From NCBI RefSeq assembly GCF_000802205.1, contig NZ_CP012850.1:496001-560000 (forward strand): a DNA stretch of 64,000 nt, read 5' to 3'. The notes under the pieces are model-generated. The model did no database searches and was not told the DNA's origin. It saw only the letters and a program-made list of their open reading frames with translations. This DNA comes from Candidatus Nitrosocosmicus oleophilus. Lineage in GTDB: Archaea; Thermoproteota; Nitrososphaeria; Nitrososphaerales; Nitrososphaeraceae. Made by a program: the position numbers and the translations under genes. Below are positions 17,771 to 27,142 of this stretch, piece after piece; the stretch's first letter is position 1, and each line of letters begins with the position of its first letter.

Positions 17771-18844
17771 TTGATTAGCGAGGAAAGGATTAGACAAGTG
17801 GAGGAATTTATAGAACGAAATCCTGGTTCACACACTGAAAGCATAGTAGAGGCTATGAAATCTCTTTCATCTAGGATGGTAGTATATAAGATTATTGGGG
17901 AGTTGAAAAACACTGGAAGGATCGTACAAGTAAGGGAGAATCGACGAGAAATACTATATTTTTCAAATGATAAAAGCGAATATATCTTAATCAAAAGGCA
18001 AATCGATGTTTTTAAGAAAAGTTATTCGGATTTAATTAAGAAATCGTTCGATCATCCGCTAGTTGCAAATACTGTAAAAATTCTGAGTAACACTGTTGAT
18101 CATAAGGATAAAGTCAAGACAAGAGAAAACTTGCAAATACTAAAGTCGATACCATTTGAATATTTAATTGCAGAAGAGAATTACAAAGTAATCAGACTAG
18201 CCGTAGGTAAAATTGAGTATCTTTATTCCAATTTGTATAATTCTCTTTATCATCCATCTATTTACAAATTTGCAGCTAACAAAACGATGATCAAGTCGGA
18301 AGAGATAAATCAAATCGCAAGGGAAATTGATTCAATAACAATAAAGATAAGACCGGTAATCGATAAGTACTATGAAGTAGTTAAATCATCTATTTATTCA
18401 CGAATACATTTTTGGATCATTTATATTTTTTTAATGTTTGTTCACCTAATTAATTTAAGGAGTGTATCTATCTGGCCATATATTGTAAAGGATATGAAGG
18501 AGCAAGGCAAGGCTTTAGAAATTCTAAATAAACTATCATATGACGAGATACTCGAGATCAATTCTACAATAATAAAATCTTTTTCTGATAAGGGAAACCT
18601 TTTTTCTGAAATGCAGGAAATAATAGAAAGTACGCGCAGCACATTTCAATTCGTTGAAAAACAATCCATTATGCAAATGTCCTGTGATTTCAAATCCATT
18701 AACTTGGATAAGGAATTCGAGGTTGTTATGAAATCCCTTAGAAAGATAAGTAATGACGACAAAAGTATCATATCGCTGGAGTTTTATTTACAGAAGATTA
18801 ATGAGTTTTGTGCTGAAGTATTGAATTCAAAAAGTTTTCGATAG
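17771..18844 (+). CDS. Winged-helix protein with central hydrophobic segment
   Basis: A 357-residue protein starting at a TTG. Residues 1-70 form a winged-helix module (RIRQVEEFIERNPGSHTESIVEAM, then VVYKIIGELKNTGRIVQV and a wing strand). The middle is helical and charged, and residues about 213-232 (FWIIYIFLMFVHLINL) are strongly hydrophobic, a possible membrane anchor. The rest is helical again. The gene ends two bases before the integrase stop (convergent) and is divergent from the RHH gene. Comparable regulators occur beside integrases in thaumarchaeal elements. Whether it controls excision or replication is unknown. Confidence 0.65.
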   Translation: MISEERIRQVEEFIERNPGSHTESIVEAMKSLSSRMVVYKIIGELKNTGRIVQVRENRREILYFSNDKSEYILIKRQIDVFKKSYSDLIKKSFDHPLVANTVKILSNTVDHKDKVKTRENLQILKSIPFEYLIAEENYKVIRLAVGKIEYLYSNLYNSLYHPSIYKFAANKTMIKSEEINQIAREIDSITIKIRPVIDKYYEVVKSSIYSRIHFWIIYIFLMFVHLINLRSVSIWPYIVKDMKEQGKALEILNKLSYDEILEINSTIIKSFSDKGNLFSEMQEIIESTRSTFQFVEKQSIMQMSCDFKSINLDKEFEVVMKSLRKISNDDKSIISLEFYLQKINEFCAEVLNSKSFR

Positions 18845-18846
18845 AA

Positions 18847-20139
18847 TCAAAGTTTTTTTAGGATTTCCGGTTTGACATTTGCTAGTAATGGATTCTGTTG
18901 AATCAATATAAACATTTTATCCATGCCTTCTTTTAGTAATTTAACGTTATCCTCCAAATTTTTTATTTGATCATCCTTTTCTTGAAGCTTCCCCTTTATG
19001 ATGTATTCATTATTATGATTATCTTCTTTTAGTTGTTGAACTTGCTTTTTCAGAGTAACACCATCTGAATGTATTGTAAGCAAGTCAACAGCCTTTAGAT
19101 AATCATCTGAGACTTCTTTTACCGTAGGTCTATAGTAACAATCAGATAAGCCAATATTATGACCCATTGTAATTTCTACATTAATAGGTCGCATAACTTG
19201 TTCTGCTCTTGATTTATAGAATTTTCTAAAACCGTGTGCTGCTTTAAATTCGTGTCTTTTTGTTCCATCTTTAAGTTTATTTCGTATACCTTGGTCCCAT
19301 AGTGCTCGTTCTAACAGTCTCTTTATACCAGTATTTTTAATTTTCTTGGGTACAGTTGCAAGTCCCCATCTAGCACCATAGCTTACGTTAGTTGTTTGCC
19401 ACAAGTCTCTCATTAACCAACTCTCGTCATTAATGTTCTCTCCATAGGAAGCACGAAATTCCATCCATTCCTTTAATGCCTTGTATGCTTCAGGAGTAAC
19501 GAAAGAAAAATATTCTTCAATATCACCTTCGTAAACCTTTAGTTTGGCTGCTACCACTGTTTTATTATCATGATCGTAGACAGGAGTTACATGTTTCCAT
19601 TTTAGATAGTCCCAAGCACCTAGCCGTATTCCTGATGACACCATAGTATAGACAATGGGTTTAATCCGTCTATCTGGATATTCAATAAGTTTTTGGATTT
19701 CTTCCATCGTGGGTGCTCTGTCATTTGCCGCCTGTACTGCTCTGGGAAGACCTTTCATCAGTTTCTTCCACGGAATATTTAGGTCAGAAGAATCGCAGAA
19801 TAATTTTATTGCCTTAATAAAGTTCCTTAATGTAGAGGCAGTTATTTCTCCGTTATGGACTCTTTCCTTTTGAAATTGTAAAAATATTATTACCTGTGCA
19901 ATAGCCCAATTAGTATCGTTTTTTCCTTTGGTGGAAAAATTATTGCATCTTACTTCCATATTCTTGCTATTTTCCAAGTCAAAATTGATATGATTGAAGA
20001 AATGCCTAAGTCTTCTTTCATAGTATTTCCTAGTAACTTCAGATCTGATTGAAAACACAAACATTGTGTATGCATTTGTTAAATAGATGCTATCATTACT
20101 TCCCGTCAAAGAATTTATTTCAACGGTGGAATTTGACAC
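18847..20139 (-). CDS. Tyrosine recombinase/integrase of integrated element
   Basis: A 430-residue integrase. The N-terminal SAM-like core-binding part (residues 30-135) is followed by the catalytic domain with the expected residues: Arg172 in SGIRLGAWDYLKW, His302 and Arg305 in HGFRKFY, His327 in MGHN and the nucleophile Tyr335 or Tyr336 in DCYYRP. A long coiled coil follows (about 360-415), which is common in archaeal integrases of this group. Its 5' end lies 44 bases from the 3' end of the tRNA gene at 20184-20275, the standard arrangement for integration into a tRNA. The gene is uninterrupted, so it is not of the SSV type that splits upon integration. Confidence 0.93.
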   Translation of the reverse strand: MSNSTVEINSLTGSNDSIYLTNAYTMFVFSIRSEVTRKYYERRLRHFFNHINFDLENSKNMEVRCNNFSTKGKNDTNWAIAQVIIFLQFQKERVHNGEITASTLRNFIKAIKLFCDSSDLNIPWKKLMKGLPRAVQAANDRAPTMEEIQKLIEYPDRRIKPIVYTMVSSGIRLGAWDYLKWKHVTPVYDHDNKTVVAAKLKVYEGDIEEYFSFVTPEAYKALKEWMEFRASYGENINDESWLMRDLWQTTNVSYGARWGLATVPKKIKNTGIKRLLERALWDQGIRNKLKDGTKRHEFKAAHGFRKFYKSRAEQVMRPINVEITMGHNIGLSDCYYRPTVKEVSDDYLKAVDLLTIHSDGVTLKKQVQQLKEDNHNNEYIIKGKLQEKDDQIKNLEDNVKLLKEGMDKMFILIQQNPLLANVKPEILKKL

Positions 20140-20183
20140 AACCTATAAAGAAAGTGGTGCCTATTAAAGCGACAATATTGAAG

Positions 20184-20275
20184 TGGGGCCAGAGGGATTC
20201 GAACCCTCGACCGCCAGCGCCCCGGGCTTATACCCAAAAATTGGATGGTATCCTGCCAAGCTAGACGATAGCCCC
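20184..20275 (-). tRNA. tRNA gene with apparent intron, tentatively tRNA-Pro(GGG)
   Basis: The 92-base minus-strand sequence has a 7-bp acceptor stem (GGGGCTA pairing with TGGCCCC), a D-arm with the AGCTTGGCA loop and a perfect T-arm (GAGGG-TTCGAAT-CCCTC). It is about 18 bases too long between D- and T-arm. Removing the stretch after CCA (TCCAATTTTTGGGTATAA) would give the anticodon stem CCAGC/GCTGG with loop CCGGGGC, hence anticodon GGG. That needs a non-canonical intron position and a C at position 33, so the identity is tentative. The gene is the likely integration target of the adjacent integrase. Confidence 0.75.
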
Positions 20276-20388
20276 CTTATTTATTAAAAATAAACCTCTT
20301 ATTTTTAAACCTAAGTATACAACCAATTACAGAGAAAATCCAAAGATACATTTTAATAATTAGTTAAATGCTTTATAGCATATCATTT

Positions 20389-21381
20389 ATGCTGGTTAAT
20401 GAATTAGATGCCATAGACAAAGAAATACTTAATGATATTCAATGGTCTTTTCCTTTGGTTGAAAGACCGTTCTTAGAAATGGCAAATAAATACCAACTAA
20501 AGGAAGAAGAAGTTCTCTATAGAACTCAAAGATTAAAAGATATTGGGATTATTAGACAGATAAGTGCAATTTTTGATACTCGAAAGTTAGGATATAAGAG
20601 TGCGCTAGTAGCATTTTCAGTGGATAAGAATAAGATAGATTATGTCGCTAATGAAATAAACAAACACCCAGGTGTAAGTCACAACTACGAAAGAAATCAC
20701 GAATACAATGTTTGGTTTACGTTAGCAGTATCTCCGGATGCAGATATGAAAACCGATTTAGATAAAATGGCCTCCCTAGATGGAGTTTTAAAATATAGAG
20801 TTTTACCAACGCTAAAAATGTATAAAATAGGCGTGAAATTGGACATGGTAAATGATGATCCTGAAAAACCTAGTCCCACCGATGATGTAAAAAAAATGGA
20901 TGTAAAAGCAGAAAAAATATCAGAAGTGGATAAAGAATACATTAGACAGTTGCAAAAAGATATCAAGATAATTAGAGAACCGTTCAAAACAATCACGGAT
21001 GATTTGGGAATAAATTTGGAAGATCTCTTTAACAAAGTAAAGGAATATCAAAATATAGGCATCATGAGAAGATTTGCAGCAATTCTTAGGCATAGGCAAG
21101 CAGGCTTTACGGCAAATGGAATGATAGTTTGGAATGTGCCGGAGGAAAAAATAGATCAAGTAGGATTAAAAATCGCTTCTTTTCCGCAAGTAAGTCATTG
21201 TTATAGACGTCCCATATACCCAGACTGGGAGTTCAATCTTTTTAGTATGATTCATGCTAGAACAATTGATGCAGCTGAAAAAATAGCAAAGGAAATATCT
21301 GCAATAATTAAAATTGATAGATATAGAATATTGTTTAGTTCCAGAGAATTTAAAAAAGAAAGAGTAAAATATTTCGAGTAA
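20389..21381 (+). CDS. ahbAB: Fused siroheme decarboxylase AhbA/AhbB
   Basis: A two-module Lrp/AsnC-like protein, 330 residues from the ATG at 20389 (an upstream ATG at 20368 would add seven). Each half has a winged helix followed by the decarboxylase motifs of the AhbA/AhbB (NirDLGH) family. The first half has FPLVERPF, GIIRQISAIFDTRKLGY and HNYERNHEYNVWFTLA. The second has IREPF, GIMRRFAAILRHRQAGF and HCYRRPIYPDWEFNLFSMIHA. The enzyme decarboxylates siroheme to 12,18-didecarboxysiroheme, a step of the alternative haem pathway of archaea. The usual AhbA and AhbB subunits are fused into one chain. A haem-associated chlorite-dismutase family gene lies nearby on the other strand. Confidence 0.88.
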   Translation: MLVNELDAIDKEILNDIQWSFPLVERPFLEMANKYQLKEEEVLYRTQRLKDIGIIRQISAIFDTRKLGYKSALVAFSVDKNKIDYVANEINKHPGVSHNYERNHEYNVWFTLAVSPDADMKTDLDKMASLDGVLKYRVLPTLKMYKIGVKLDMVNDDPEKPSPTDDVKKMDVKAEKISEVDKEYIRQLQKDIKIIREPFKTITDDLGINLEDLFNKVKEYQNIGIMRRFAAILRHRQAGFTANGMIVWNVPEEKIDQVGLKIASFPQVSHCYRRPIYPDWEFNLFSMIHARTIDAAEKIAKEISAIIKIDRYRILFSSREFKKERVKYFE

Positions 21382-21407
21382 TTACGCTTTTGTTTAAAAA
21401 TTTTTAA

Positions 21408-22400
21408 TTATGCCAATAATTTAGGCATATCAAAGTTTTTTTCATACATTTGTTCAATTTGCAGTCTCTCATCTTCATTCAAATAATTACCATCAGAAAT
21501 TTGAGCGAACAAATCTATTTCTTCAATACTTGTGACAGTTGGTAAAAGAACGGAGATTTGTTTTTGCGATAGAATATACTTCATAGAAATTTCAGTAATA
21601 TCCCATCCATGAGAATTAGCAATGGGTTTGAGTTTTTCTATTTTTTGCATAGCTTGTATAATCCACTCTTTTTTTCTGTTATTTCTATGGTCATTCTTAT
21701 CAAATACTGTATGCTCGTTTACTTTGCCAGTTAAAACCCCCGATGCATCGGGTACCCTAACCATTATACCTACTGAATTATTTCTCTTATCCACAGCATC
21801 AAAAAATACTCTTCCAGGGTCCTGTTCTAATATATTATATACAGTTTGTAAACAAACTATATTCCTGTTTTCTATAGCATGAATTCCTTCCTTTTCCCAT
21901 CCTATTGCGGGCCCCAATGCAACGCCATGACTCTTAATTTTTCCAGAACTTACAAATTCATCTAGTTTGTGAAATAATGCATCATTTTCTATCGCATCCA
22001 TTTTGGGATTATGCAAACTATATACATCAATAAAATTGGTTTCTAATCTTTTCATGCTTTCTGACAAAGCATAATCTAAGAATTCTGGAGTATGTTTTTG
22101 GGGAATCTCGCCATGTCCTACTTGCTTTGCATTATACATATCATAACCCCATTTAGTGGAATAAATTACCTCATTGCGCATATCTTTAAAGGCTTTTGCT
22201 AATAACTTTTCACTCTTGCCCCTTCCATACATATCAGCGGTTTCATAAAAATTAATTCCTAAATCAAAAGCATGTTTTAACATCTTTATAGATTCATCTT
22301 CTTCAAGTTTTTTTCCCCACCAGTCTAAACCTAAGGTCCATGTTCCAAATCCAATTTCACTAACTTTAATGCCGGTATTTCCTAAGTTGCGATATTTCAT
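21408..22400 (-). CDS. Aldo/keto reductase
   Basis: A 330-residue NADPH-dependent oxidoreductase of the aldo/keto reductase superfamily. The N-terminus has the family opening (RNLGNTGIKVSEIGFGTWTLG), the catalytic Asp-Tyr pair (NFYETADMYGRGKSE), Lys in STKWGYD and His in DVYSLHNP, a complete tetrad. The TIM barrel length is normal. Its ATG overlaps the stop of the DUF1802 gene by one base, so it forms an operon with the DUF1802 and chlorite-dismutase family genes. The substrate cannot be told from sequence; a link to tetrapyrrole metabolism is only a guess from the neighbours. Confidence 0.9.
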   Translation of the reverse strand: MKYRNLGNTGIKVSEIGFGTWTLGLDWWGKKLEEDESIKMLKHAFDLGINFYETADMYGRGKSEKLLAKAFKDMRNEVIYSTKWGYDMYNAKQVGHGEIPQKHTPEFLDYALSESMKRLETNFIDVYSLHNPKMDAIENDALFHKLDEFVSSGKIKSHGVALGPAIGWEKEGIHAIENRNIVCLQTVYNILEQDPGRVFFDAVDKRNNSVGIMVRVPDASGVLTGKVNEHTVFDKNDHRNNRKKEWIIQAMQKIEKLKPIANSHGWDITEISMKYILSQKQISVLLPTVTSIEEIDLFAQISDGNYLNEDERLQIEQMYEKNFDMPKLLA

Positions 22401-23227
22401 TAAACTATACTCCTCACTTTTTCAGATAGTTTATTGAAATTATCGTCATCTATACAAGGTTTACTGATTGACTTTAGATATTCAAATGGCTTTTCGGGCA
22501 AATGATTTTCAAAATATGTGATCAAGTCTGGATCGTGAGAGTCGATTTGAATCCATGACTTACATCCTACCCATTCAGGTTTGTTCACTAATTTTATTGG
22601 TTTGTTTAATTTGTATACTCGTAACAACAATAAATAAAGTGGCTTTTTTGGATTATAATCAAACCGAGATTTGAGATAATCATCAGTCCATATATGGAAA
22701 TTCTCTAATTTTTTTAATGTAGTCAAATTGGGCACCTCACTAAAATGAGTTATCTCAACAAATGATGCAATCTCAGTTGTTTTATTAGAATCAGGCCGAG
22801 TTTCGGCATTGTCCAATCCATTTTTTCTGTTTAATTCATCCAGGGTTGTATGATAGTCCATACGGATTGATTCTTTAGCTTGATGTTCAAAAGTTGGGGA
22901 TAAGAAAAAATTCTTGAACTTTAGTTCAAATCCATTGCGAAATTCCATAATACCTCCTTTTCTAAACGATAAAATTTGATTTCCTGATTCTAGAGCTTTG
23001 CAAACTATAGCCCACTCTTTTAATGCCCCAAAAGTATTTGTGCTGGAGTTTGATTCATCATTAAAACTTTCTTGAGTATTATTGACTTGGGTTGCAGTTG
23101 CAGTATCAGAGGAAATCGCTGAATGTGTTCTTTCAGAATCATGACCGAACCTTTTTAATGGCATAGTTTTAGAATTGAAACTTACAATATCATTAAAACC
23201 ATTATCTAAAAAAGAGTTAGAAATCAC
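22400..23227 (-). CDS. DUF1802 family protein
   Basis: A 275-residue protein. After a low-complexity Ser/Thr/Asn-rich N-terminus (about 1-65), it shows the DUF1802 pattern: ALKEWAIVCKALESGNQILSFRKGGI near residue 70, then FFLSPTFEHQAKES and a C-terminal WVGCKSWIQID segment. The biochemical function of this family is unknown. It lies between the chlorite-dismutase family gene and the aldo/keto reductase on the same strand and overlaps the latter by one base, so it is co-transcribed with it. Confidence 0.78.
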   Translation of the reverse strand: MISNSFLDNGFNDIVSFNSKTMPLKRFGHDSERTHSAISSDTATATQVNNTQESFNDESNSSTNTFGALKEWAIVCKALESGNQILSFRKGGIMEFRNGFELKFKNFFLSPTFEHQAKESIRMDYHTTLDELNRKNGLDNAETRPDSNKTTEIASFVEITHFSEVPNLTTLKKLENFHIWTDDYLKSRFDYNPKKPLYLLLLRVYKLNKPIKLVNKPEWVGCKSWIQIDSHDPDLITYFENHLPEKPFEYLKSISKPCIDDDNFNKLSEKVRSIV

Positions 23228-23303
23228 ATAAACACCAGTTTACAATTGTATTGTTATTATAAATAAATATTATTAATTACTGATTTTAGAACAGAGATGC
23301 TTT

Positions 23304-24146
23304 TTAGCCCAAACTCTTAATTATTTCCTCTATATTTTTTAGGACACAGGGGATCATCGGTGTATCTTTAATGATATATTTACTAACTTGAGTTTCACGT
23401 AAGTCTATGATCAAGCTCTGGAATCTTGAAAGATTGTCAGTTTCAAAAGCCAACATGAAATCCTGATCATCAATTCCAAATGAATATGTGGTATTAAGTC
23501 GAATTTCAGGATATTTTCTTCCAACCCTTATATGTTCTTCCATCATTTCTTTTCTTTTCTCAAAGGGCAAAAGATACCATTCCCGAGATTTAATAAATGG
23601 ATATACTACCGCATACCGCAATGGCTCCTCTTCAGTTTCAAACCCAAGTTTAACCTGATTTGAATAAAATGATTTTCTAGTTAAAGAAAGATATGTGGAT
23701 GTAGGTTCGATATATTTTCCCAGTATAGTGGTGTAAATTTTTGAAGCTAGTACCTGAATATTTTCTAGTGATGGCGACATGGTCCAAATCATAAATTCAC
23801 TGTCGTGTCTTAAACCGATGGTAGAATAAGTTCTAATTTTTATTTTCTTGCGTGCAGCATTTAACAATTCAAGAAACTCGCGTGAAGCCTCATCTTTGCC
23901 CATCTCATTTAGCCAACGCCACTTGGGATCGACTTTATAAAATGTAAAAGTAAAGAATTTTTCAGGATTATTTTTATTATCGGATTCATCGGTCTTAGTA
24001 CCCGGAAGTTCAGAATCCTTGGTAGTTGTAGTTGTTGAAGTGCTCACACCATCATCTTCTCCTACATTATTTAAATTATCAATTTTATTTTTTTTAATTC
24101 TAGATAAACTATCAACTTCTGTAGGGTTTTTATTCTTGTTTCGCAT
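23304..24146 (-). CDS. Chlorite dismutase/HemQ family haem protein
   Basis: A 280-residue protein with a disordered charged N-terminus (1-60) and a Cld-type domain made of two ferredoxin-like halves. The family signature is clear: YPFIKSREWYLLPFEKR, then MMEEHIRVGRKYPEI containing the probable axial His, then TTYSFGIDDQDFMLAFETD. Members are either chlorite-degrading enzymes or coproheme decarboxylases (HemQ). Because the organism carries the fused siroheme decarboxylase next to this gene, a role in haem synthesis or haem handling is plausible. The distal Arg that marks true chlorite dismutases was not located, so HemQ-like is a safer label. Confidence 0.82.
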   Translation of the reverse strand: MRNKNKNPTEVDSLSRIKKNKIDNLNNVGEDDGVSTSTTTTTKDSELPGTKTDESDNKNNPEKFFTFTFYKVDPKWRWLNEMGKDEASREFLELLNAARKKIKIRTYSTIGLRHDSEFMIWTMSPSLENIQVLASKIYTTILGKYIEPTSTYLSLTRKSFYSNQVKLGFETEEEPLRYAVVYPFIKSREWYLLPFEKRKEMMEEHIRVGRKYPEIRLNTTYSFGIDDQDFMLAFETDNLSRFQSLIIDLRETQVSKYIIKDTPMIPCVLKNIEEIIKSLG

Positions 24147-24240
24147 GACTTGTATGCTATCTTAAATTAATAAATAGTTTAATACATTCGCTCGGCTCTG
24201 TTCATTTAAAGAAATATCGTATCTAGAATGTTCTTCATTT

Positions 24241-24760
24241 GTGACTATAAGAAAGAAACTCAGTATGCATGCATGGTTTGTAGTTGTACTTTCTAAATCT
24301 TCTAGCAAGATATTTGAAGGATTTTCCTATTTTATCAAGCGAATCATGTTTTATTTAGGCAAGATAGGAAACAGGATTCGGCAGTATCATCTTCAAAGAT
24401 TGCAAAAAGAAAGAAAACGTCTGACTTTTATGTAGATGGGATATTAAGCAAGGTGGGTTCTGTAGAATCCATTTGGATTTGGATAGGAACATAACTTACA
24501 AAGAGAAAATTCTCTTACCAAACTTGAGGAAGAGACACGTGCATATCAAAGCAACATTCATTGAAGCTTGGCCAAGATTCATGAATTGTCCTCTATCTCA
24601 CCAAGAGGGATGTACATAATTGATATCCACAAGCGTACAGATTTCCTAGATTGAATCCTCTTCGATTCTTTTGTGAGAAAAATCGGACAGAACCAGTATG
24701 ATTCATTTGTGATAGGAGACTCCACGCTAAAAGCTACTTTCTATATGACAGTATATTTTC
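24241..24760 (+). pseudogene. Decayed transposase (DDE-type insertion sequence relic)
   Basis: The reading frame is broken several times, but pieces resemble a DDE transposase common in Nitrososphaeria. They are RLQKERKRLTFYVDG and LSKVGSVESIWIWIGT near 24400-24490 (first catalytic Asp region), YPQAYRF near 24620 (second Asp region shortly before) and an EKNRTEPV stretch near 24680. No complete frame and no terminal repeats were found. The similarity is by recall and partial. Confidence 0.45.
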
Positions 24761-25784
24761 TGCTACAGACCTGCACATAGATTATAACTATAAACTGAAT
24801 AAACTGAATTGACAACCAAGAATAGCCAGATTTTGCTAGTTATTGAACACACCAGTAGAAATTCGTCATTATTGAGTTTTATTGTATAGTTTTTAGTAAT
24901 ATTTGGGTAGAAAGATGTTATTCCGGTCATTAATACATTCTTTTTAAAAATAAGTATACCAGTGCTGTGATATGCTGACCCATAAATCTAAACTAGAGAT
25001 GCTCTATGTTTGGTTGAACTTTCTATCTCATATATTAGACGAAGAGAATGTAATGTTATATAAGCAAATTCATGTATATGCATATATAAAAAGGAAAATT
25101 CCTGACATATTTGTGTCCCTTTGTGTCGCTTTTATAAAACAAATGACGAATTGACTGATAAACACTATAATTAGAATATATTCATAAACCACTTATAAAC
25201 AACTTGTGGTGACCATCGTGATCTGGTTGGGTTATCTAAATTACGCGATTAATATGCACTTTGCATTGTCCTCGTCAGACCAAAATATCATGATAGCAAG
25301 TACATCATTGAACTCATGTGTCCTTTTTTCATAAAAGATGGCATTGTCAATTGCTGTTTGCCAGGTTATGTGGTATTGTATATATTAGAACCTTCATTAT
25401 TTTACTTTCGTGGCCTAGCTCCAGCGTCATCTAAAGAAATACTATCGGCGATAATATAGTATTAGAATTATTGACCTTCGTACCCTTTTTAGTCCTATAT
25501 TGAATGTTAGCTCGTCCGAGAATTCTCTACTCGATAACCCCGTCAGATCCTAATAGATTTAACGTCTACCTCGAAATCCTCCATGGTATTTTTTAACTGA
25601 AGATCGGGAGTCTAACACACCGTTGACTTTACAATCATAAACTCAAAAACATGATTAGGATAGTATATAGATGTTTGGGAGGTATGTATCATAACCCTAT
25701 TTTTTGGCCGCCCATAGTCCCTTCCCATTTTCTTCTGGAAGAGTACGGAGCCACTATATCGACAGTAAACCATCATGACAAAAA
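24761..25784. other. Long non-coding stretch, nothing firm
   Basis: About 1 kb without a convincing gene. A 60-residue frame at 24972-25154 lacks protein-like features. The region follows a decayed transposase and may be debris of an old insertion. Confidence 0.4.
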
Positions 25785-26033
25785 TTATTCGTAAATCGAG
25801 GAGTGATTTCTTTGGGATGGGTTTATATATTTTAGACCACGGCTGGCATTATCTCTTTTATTCGAAACCTTTTTCTTTTTATCCTTATCTGTTAATTTTT
25901 CTCTAACTTGATCGTCTCTTTTGCTTTCCAAGTTAGTGTGGGCAGACTTAAAAGTCGCAGAATATGGATCATTAACAAATGTGCCTTGATTTTTTAACTC
26001 ATTGTTTTTTATTATTCTTACCTTCTTTTTCAT
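25785..26033 (-). CDS. Small basic hydrophilic protein, hypothetical
   Basis: An 82-residue frame rich in Lys, Asp, Asn and Ser, predicted largely disordered, with a run KDKKKK in the middle. An ATG start is present. No family was recognised. Small charged proteins like this are common in these archaea, but composition alone cannot prove that it is expressed. It stands alone between a gene-poor stretch and sufC. Confidence 0.4.
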   Translation of the reverse strand: MKKKVRIIKNNELKNQGTFVNDPYSATFKSAHTNLESKRDDQVREKLTDKDKKKKVSNKRDNASRGLKYINPSQRNHSSIYE

Positions 26034-26350
26034 ATCGAATACCTTTTCGTTCTGGACAACAGATTATCTAGGGATTACTCGCTCGCACCAACCGGATACC
26101 TAGATTGCAATTTGGTATAACCAAGTGAGAGGTAATAATAAAGTTATTTTAATTCATAAAATCAAAATAAGAATTCCGTAAATTATATTAATTCACCTAA
26201 ACTAGTCCTAAAGTTATTCTTTTGCATACTTTTTTGATAAATGGAAGTTTCAATAAGCCAACTGTTTTATTAGAAATGGCTTCCTCGTTGACCCAGCTCG
26301 GTTAAAAGTGGGTCATTGCCCGGTTTTAGTTAACTCCGCATAGATATCTT
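26034..26350. other. Intergenic, nothing firm
   Basis: Just over 300 bases. At 26280-26320 a short GC-richer stretch (CCCAGCTCGG, GTGGGTC, GCCCGG) stands out from the AT-rich surroundings and might be part of a small structured RNA, but no known RNA pattern fits. Confidence 0.3.
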
Positions 26351-27142
26351 TTAAACAGCATCTACTGATTCATCAGACAGTCCAAGCCAAGCATAACCTT
26401 TGGACTCTAATTCCTCCGATAGCTCCTTTCCGGCTGTTTTTATTATTTTTCCTTTTGACATCACATGAACCTTATCTAGTTTTTTCAAATAACGCAAAAT
26501 CCTTGCATAGTGAGTAATAACTATTACTCCCGCACCAGTTTCAATTAATTTATTGATGGCTTCAGCAACAGACTTTACAGCGTCTATATCCAATCCAGAA
26601 TCAGGCTCGTCAAGAATAGCAAGATTGGGTCTTAAGACCAGCATTTGCATTACTTCAGATCTCTTTTTTTCTCCTCCAGAAAAACCTTCGTTAAGATATC
26701 TGCTTAAAAAGCTTGGATCTAGACCCACATTATCAAGATTTCTTTTTAGATATTCGTGGAATTCTTTTACGGTTATGAAAACTTCTCGATCCTTTTGTTC
26801 GGCCGTCAGAGATTTACTTAATAAATTATAAGCATTGCGTAAGAAATGACTATATCCTACTCCAGATACTTCAGTCGGATATTGAAATCCTAAAAATAAT
26901 CCCTTTCTTGCTCTTTCGTCTGTTTTTAAATTAATTATGCTTTCATTATTAACTAAAATATCACCTGAAGTTATGGAATAACGCGGATGACCCAATAAAA
27001 CGTTGGCTAATGTGCTTTTTCCAGAACCATTTAATCCCATAATGGCATGGACTTCACCTTTATTGACATCCAAATTAACACCGTTAAGTATTTTTTTATC
27101 TTCAATATTGACATTTAGATCTTTGATGGTTAAGAATGACAT
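26351..27142 (-). CDS. sufC: Fe-S cluster assembly ATPase SufC
   Basis: A 263-residue ABC-type ATPase that serves the SufBCD scaffold in iron-sulphur cluster assembly. Walker A is GLNGSGKST near residue 36, the SufC-type signature is FSGGEKKRSEVMQML near 154, Walker B is NLAILDEPDSGLDIDA near 173 and the switch His is in VIVITHYARIL near 205. The length and the SufC-specific GFQYPTEVSGV segment are normal. sufB and sufD are not adjacent; its neighbours are a small hypothetical gene and a cupredoxin gene, so sufC stands alone here. Confidence 0.94.
   Translation of the reverse strand: MSFLTIKDLNVNIEDKKILNGVNLDVNKGEVHAIMGLNGSGKSTLANVLLGHPRYSITSGDILVNNESIINLKTDERARKGLFLGFQYPTEVSGVGYSHFLRNAYNLLSKSLTAEQKDREVFITVKEFHEYLKRNLDNVGLDPSFLSRYLNEGFSGGEKKRSEVMQMLVLRPNLAILDEPDSGLDIDAVKSVAEAINKLIETGAGVIVITHYARILRYLKKLDKVHVMSKGKIIKTAGKELSEELESKGYAWLGLSDESVDAV

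Noticed and set aside
20049-20264. Plus-strand frame of 71 residues across the tRNA
   Set aside because: It is a translation of the tRNA gene and integrase upstream region, a known artefact.
24972-25154. 60-residue plus-strand frame
   Set aside because: No start context, no family and composition like background DNA.
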